A stretch of 64,000 bases of DNA. It comes from Spirosoma pollinicola. GTDB taxonomy: Bacteria > Bacteroidota > Bacteroidia > Cytophagales > Spirosomataceae. Numbering within the stretch: position 1 is the stretch's first letter; the number at the start of each line of letters is the position of its first letter. A model generated the notes under the pieces. The model was not told the origin of the DNA. It saw only the letters and a list, made by a program, of their open reading frames with translations, and ran no database searches. Both the position numbers and the translations under genes were made by a program. This document shows positions 62,273 to 64,000 of this stretch, piece by piece. Where the stretch lies: the NCBI RefSeq assembly GCF_002831565.1, contig NZ_CP025096.1, forward strand, positions 4,016,501 to 4,080,500. Direction: 5' to 3'.

Positions 62273-64000
62273 TTATTCCGAACGCAATGATTTTACCGGA
62301 TTCATCAACGCAGCTTTCACGCTTTGAAAACTGACCGTTAGTAGGGCAATCAGTACCGTCAGGCCACCGGCCAGCAGGAATACCCACCAATGGATATCGG
62401 TACGGTAGGCGAAGTCGCTGAGCCAGGTGTGCATGGCATACCAGGCTACGGGCGAGGCAATGACCAGCGCGACCAATACCAGTTTCATGAAGTCCTGGGA
62501 AAATAGAGCCACCAGGCTTAGTTCAGAGGCACCCAGCACTTTGCGAATGCCGATTTCCTTGGTCCGCTGCTCCGCCATGAACATCGACAGACCAAACAAA
62601 CCCAGGCAGGAAATTAAGATAGCCACCCCCGCGAAGATGCTGAACAGCGTCTGCTGTGTTTGCTCACGGGCGTAGAGCCGGTCAAAGCGGGTGTCCAGAA
62701 ACTGATAGTCGAACGGACGTTGCGGAAAATAGCGTTTCCAGACCGACTCGACCTGCTGAATACTCGCCGTAACGTTCCCGTTGAGGGGTATCGAAATCCA
62801 GTTGAGCTGGCGGGGCGTCAGGATCATGGCCAGCGCGGCCACCTGCTGGTGTAAGGACTCGAAGTGGTAATCTTTCGTTACGCCAATGATCTGGCCTTTG
62901 GCGGGTCCATACTGAAACGGTTTGCCAATGGCCTGCTCGGGTGTCCAGCCCAGTTGCCGGGCCGCCGTTTCGTTCAGCACGATCATCGACGTATCGGTGG
63001 AGTAGGCGCGGGAGAAATTACGTCCGGCCGCCATACCGATCTGATAGGCCGGAATGAAATCGTAATCGACGCGCAGACCGCGCAGGTTAATTTTTACGGG
63101 GGCCATACTATCGCCTTTCATGGCCATACCGCCGTATGAGTCGAGCAGCCGCCCCGACGGTACCCGCGACGAGCGGCCCATGTCGCGCACCGCACCCGTT
63201 TGTACCAGTTGCTGTTTGAGCGTTTCGTAATTCGTTGTCGAATCACCAATGTCAGGCATAAGCAGTACCTGGTCTTTGGCGTAGCCCAGCCGGTAATTCT
63301 GAATGTACTTCATCTGGTTGTAGACTATTGCCGTGCTGATAATGAGCACAATGGCAATGGCAAACTGCGTGATGACCAACACCTGCCGCAGCTTGCCGGT
63401 ACGCATGGTCGAGGCAATCTGCCCTTTCAGGACGCCCAATGGCCGGAAGGAGGTGAGGAAGAACGCGGGGTAACTACCGGCCACCAAGCCGGTCAATAGT
63501 GTAATGCCGACGAGGACACTCAGAAAGATTGGGTCCAGCAATTGTTGAAACGATAACTGTTTCTGCGTGAAGGCGTTCAGCACTGGTAAACAGAGGATAA
63601 GCAATACTATCGCAATGCCCAGGGCAAATGTCACCAGGAGAATTGACTCGCTCAAAAACTGTCCAATGAGCTGGGAACGCAAAGCCCCTACAACCTTGCG
63701 CATCCCAACCTCTTTGGCCCGCCCTGCCGACCGGGCTGTTGCCAGATTCATGTAGTTGATGCAGGCAATGAGCAGAATGAATAAACCAATGGCCGAAAAC
63801 AGATAAATATAACTCATGTCGCCGGTTGGTTCCACTTCGGAATCGGTATGCGACTTCAGGTGAATGTCGGTGAGTTTTTGCAGGTTCAGCACCGAAAAAG
63901 AGGATGCTTTACGCCCTTCTTCTGCTGGAACATACTTATCCTGAAAAGCGGGGAAAGCAGCTTCCATCCGCTGCGGATCACCGCCCGGCTTCAGGAGCAC
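62273..64000 (-). CDS. MacB/FtsX-like ABC permease, C-terminal part
   Basis: The visible 575 residues cover the end of periplasmic domain 1, the first three-TM bundle with KEVGMRKVVGAL, linker TM LRQVLVITQFAIAIVLIIST, periplasmic domain 2 and the last bundle with KEIGIRKVLGAS, ending NPVKSLRSE. The N-terminus lies beyond the window edge at 64000. It is at present the most upstream known gene of the run of eight; the promoter is outside the window. The residues LSMFMAEQRT before the second motif differ slightly from the LAxFTAEQRT consensus. Confidence 0.93.
   Translation of the reverse strand: MLLKPGGDPQRMEAAFPAFQDKYVPAEEGRKASSFSVLNLQKLTDIHLKSHTDSEVEPTGDMSYIYLFSAIGLFILLIACINYMNLATARSAGRAKEVGMRKVVGALRSQLIGQFLSESILLVTFALGIAIVLLILCLPVLNAFTQKQLSFQQLLDPIFLSVLVGITLLTGLVAGSYPAFFLTSFRPLGVLKGQIASTMRTGKLRQVLVITQFAIAIVLIISTAIVYNQMKYIQNYRLGYAKDQVLLMPDIGDSTTNYETLKQQLVQTGAVRDMGRSSRVPSGRLLDSYGGMAMKGDSMAPVKINLRGLRVDYDFIPAYQIGMAAGRNFSRAYSTDTSMIVLNETAARQLGWTPEQAIGKPFQYGPAKGQIIGVTKDYHFESLHQQVAALAMILTPRQLNWISIPLNGNVTASIQQVESVWKRYFPQRPFDYQFLDTRFDRLYAREQTQQTLFSIFAGVAILISCLGLFGLSMFMAEQRTKEIGIRKVLGASELSLVALFSQDFMKLVLVALVIASPVAWYAMHTWLSDFAYRTDIHWWVFLLAGGLTVLIALLTVSFQSVKAALMNPVKSLRSE

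Overview
The window (about 50-53% G+C) looks like a Bacteroidota chromosome of the Cytophagales/Spirosoma type. It has a SusC/SusD pair, DUF4097-type secreted beta-strand proteins, a CarboxypepD_reg/TonB-plug protein, an ECF sigma/anti-sigma pair and, above all, large families of ~800-residue MacB/FtsX-like permeases without an ATPase domain. The genus is an inference from gene content; there is no rRNA or marker gene here.

Layout. 1-4.7 kb: partial FAD-linked oxidase, a ten-repeat TSGGS secreted protein, a small mechanosensitive-channel-like protein, a LytTR protein and a PA14-OmpA envelope protein. 4.7-10.6 kb: two permeases, a 98-residue unknown and the C-terminal stump of a third permease, behind a sigma-54 promoter. 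10.6-16.6 kb: serine hydrolase, a deleted serine hydrolase, two DUF4097 proteins, anti-sigma, ECF sigma and a small secreted protein with its own sigma-54 promoter. 16.7-21.4 kb: SusD and SusC. 22-30 kb: miscellaneous plus strand genes (BNR protein, RibD-like reductase, membrane protein, TonB-plug protein cut by a stop codon, sugar isomerase), with remnants of an AraC regulator and a TIM-barrel epimerase. 30-64 kb: thirteen permeases on the minus strand (one running off the edge), interrupted only by a methyltransferase and a second copy of the small secreted protein family. The last 19 kb is one uninterrupted run of eight permeases.

In total there are 14 complete permeases, one cut by the window edge and one remnant. 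No ABC ATPase, membrane-fusion adaptor or TolC-like gene is present, so the permeases must use partners encoded elsewhere.

The most striking signal is regulatory. Five upstream regions share one rigid architecture: a -24/-12 (sigma-54) element TGGYAC-N5-TTGR (one has a weak -12), then, 52-54 bp further upstream, a palindrome TGTCC-N6-GGACA, then a second, weaker copy 21-22 bp beyond it. Four precede permease operons (one of them the decayed one) and the fifth precedes the small secreted protein. This predicts one unseen sigma-54 enhancer-binding regulator controlling a permease regulon. The intergenic gaps are also filled with several families of palindromes (REP-like), some extending into coding sequence or sitting at deletion joints.
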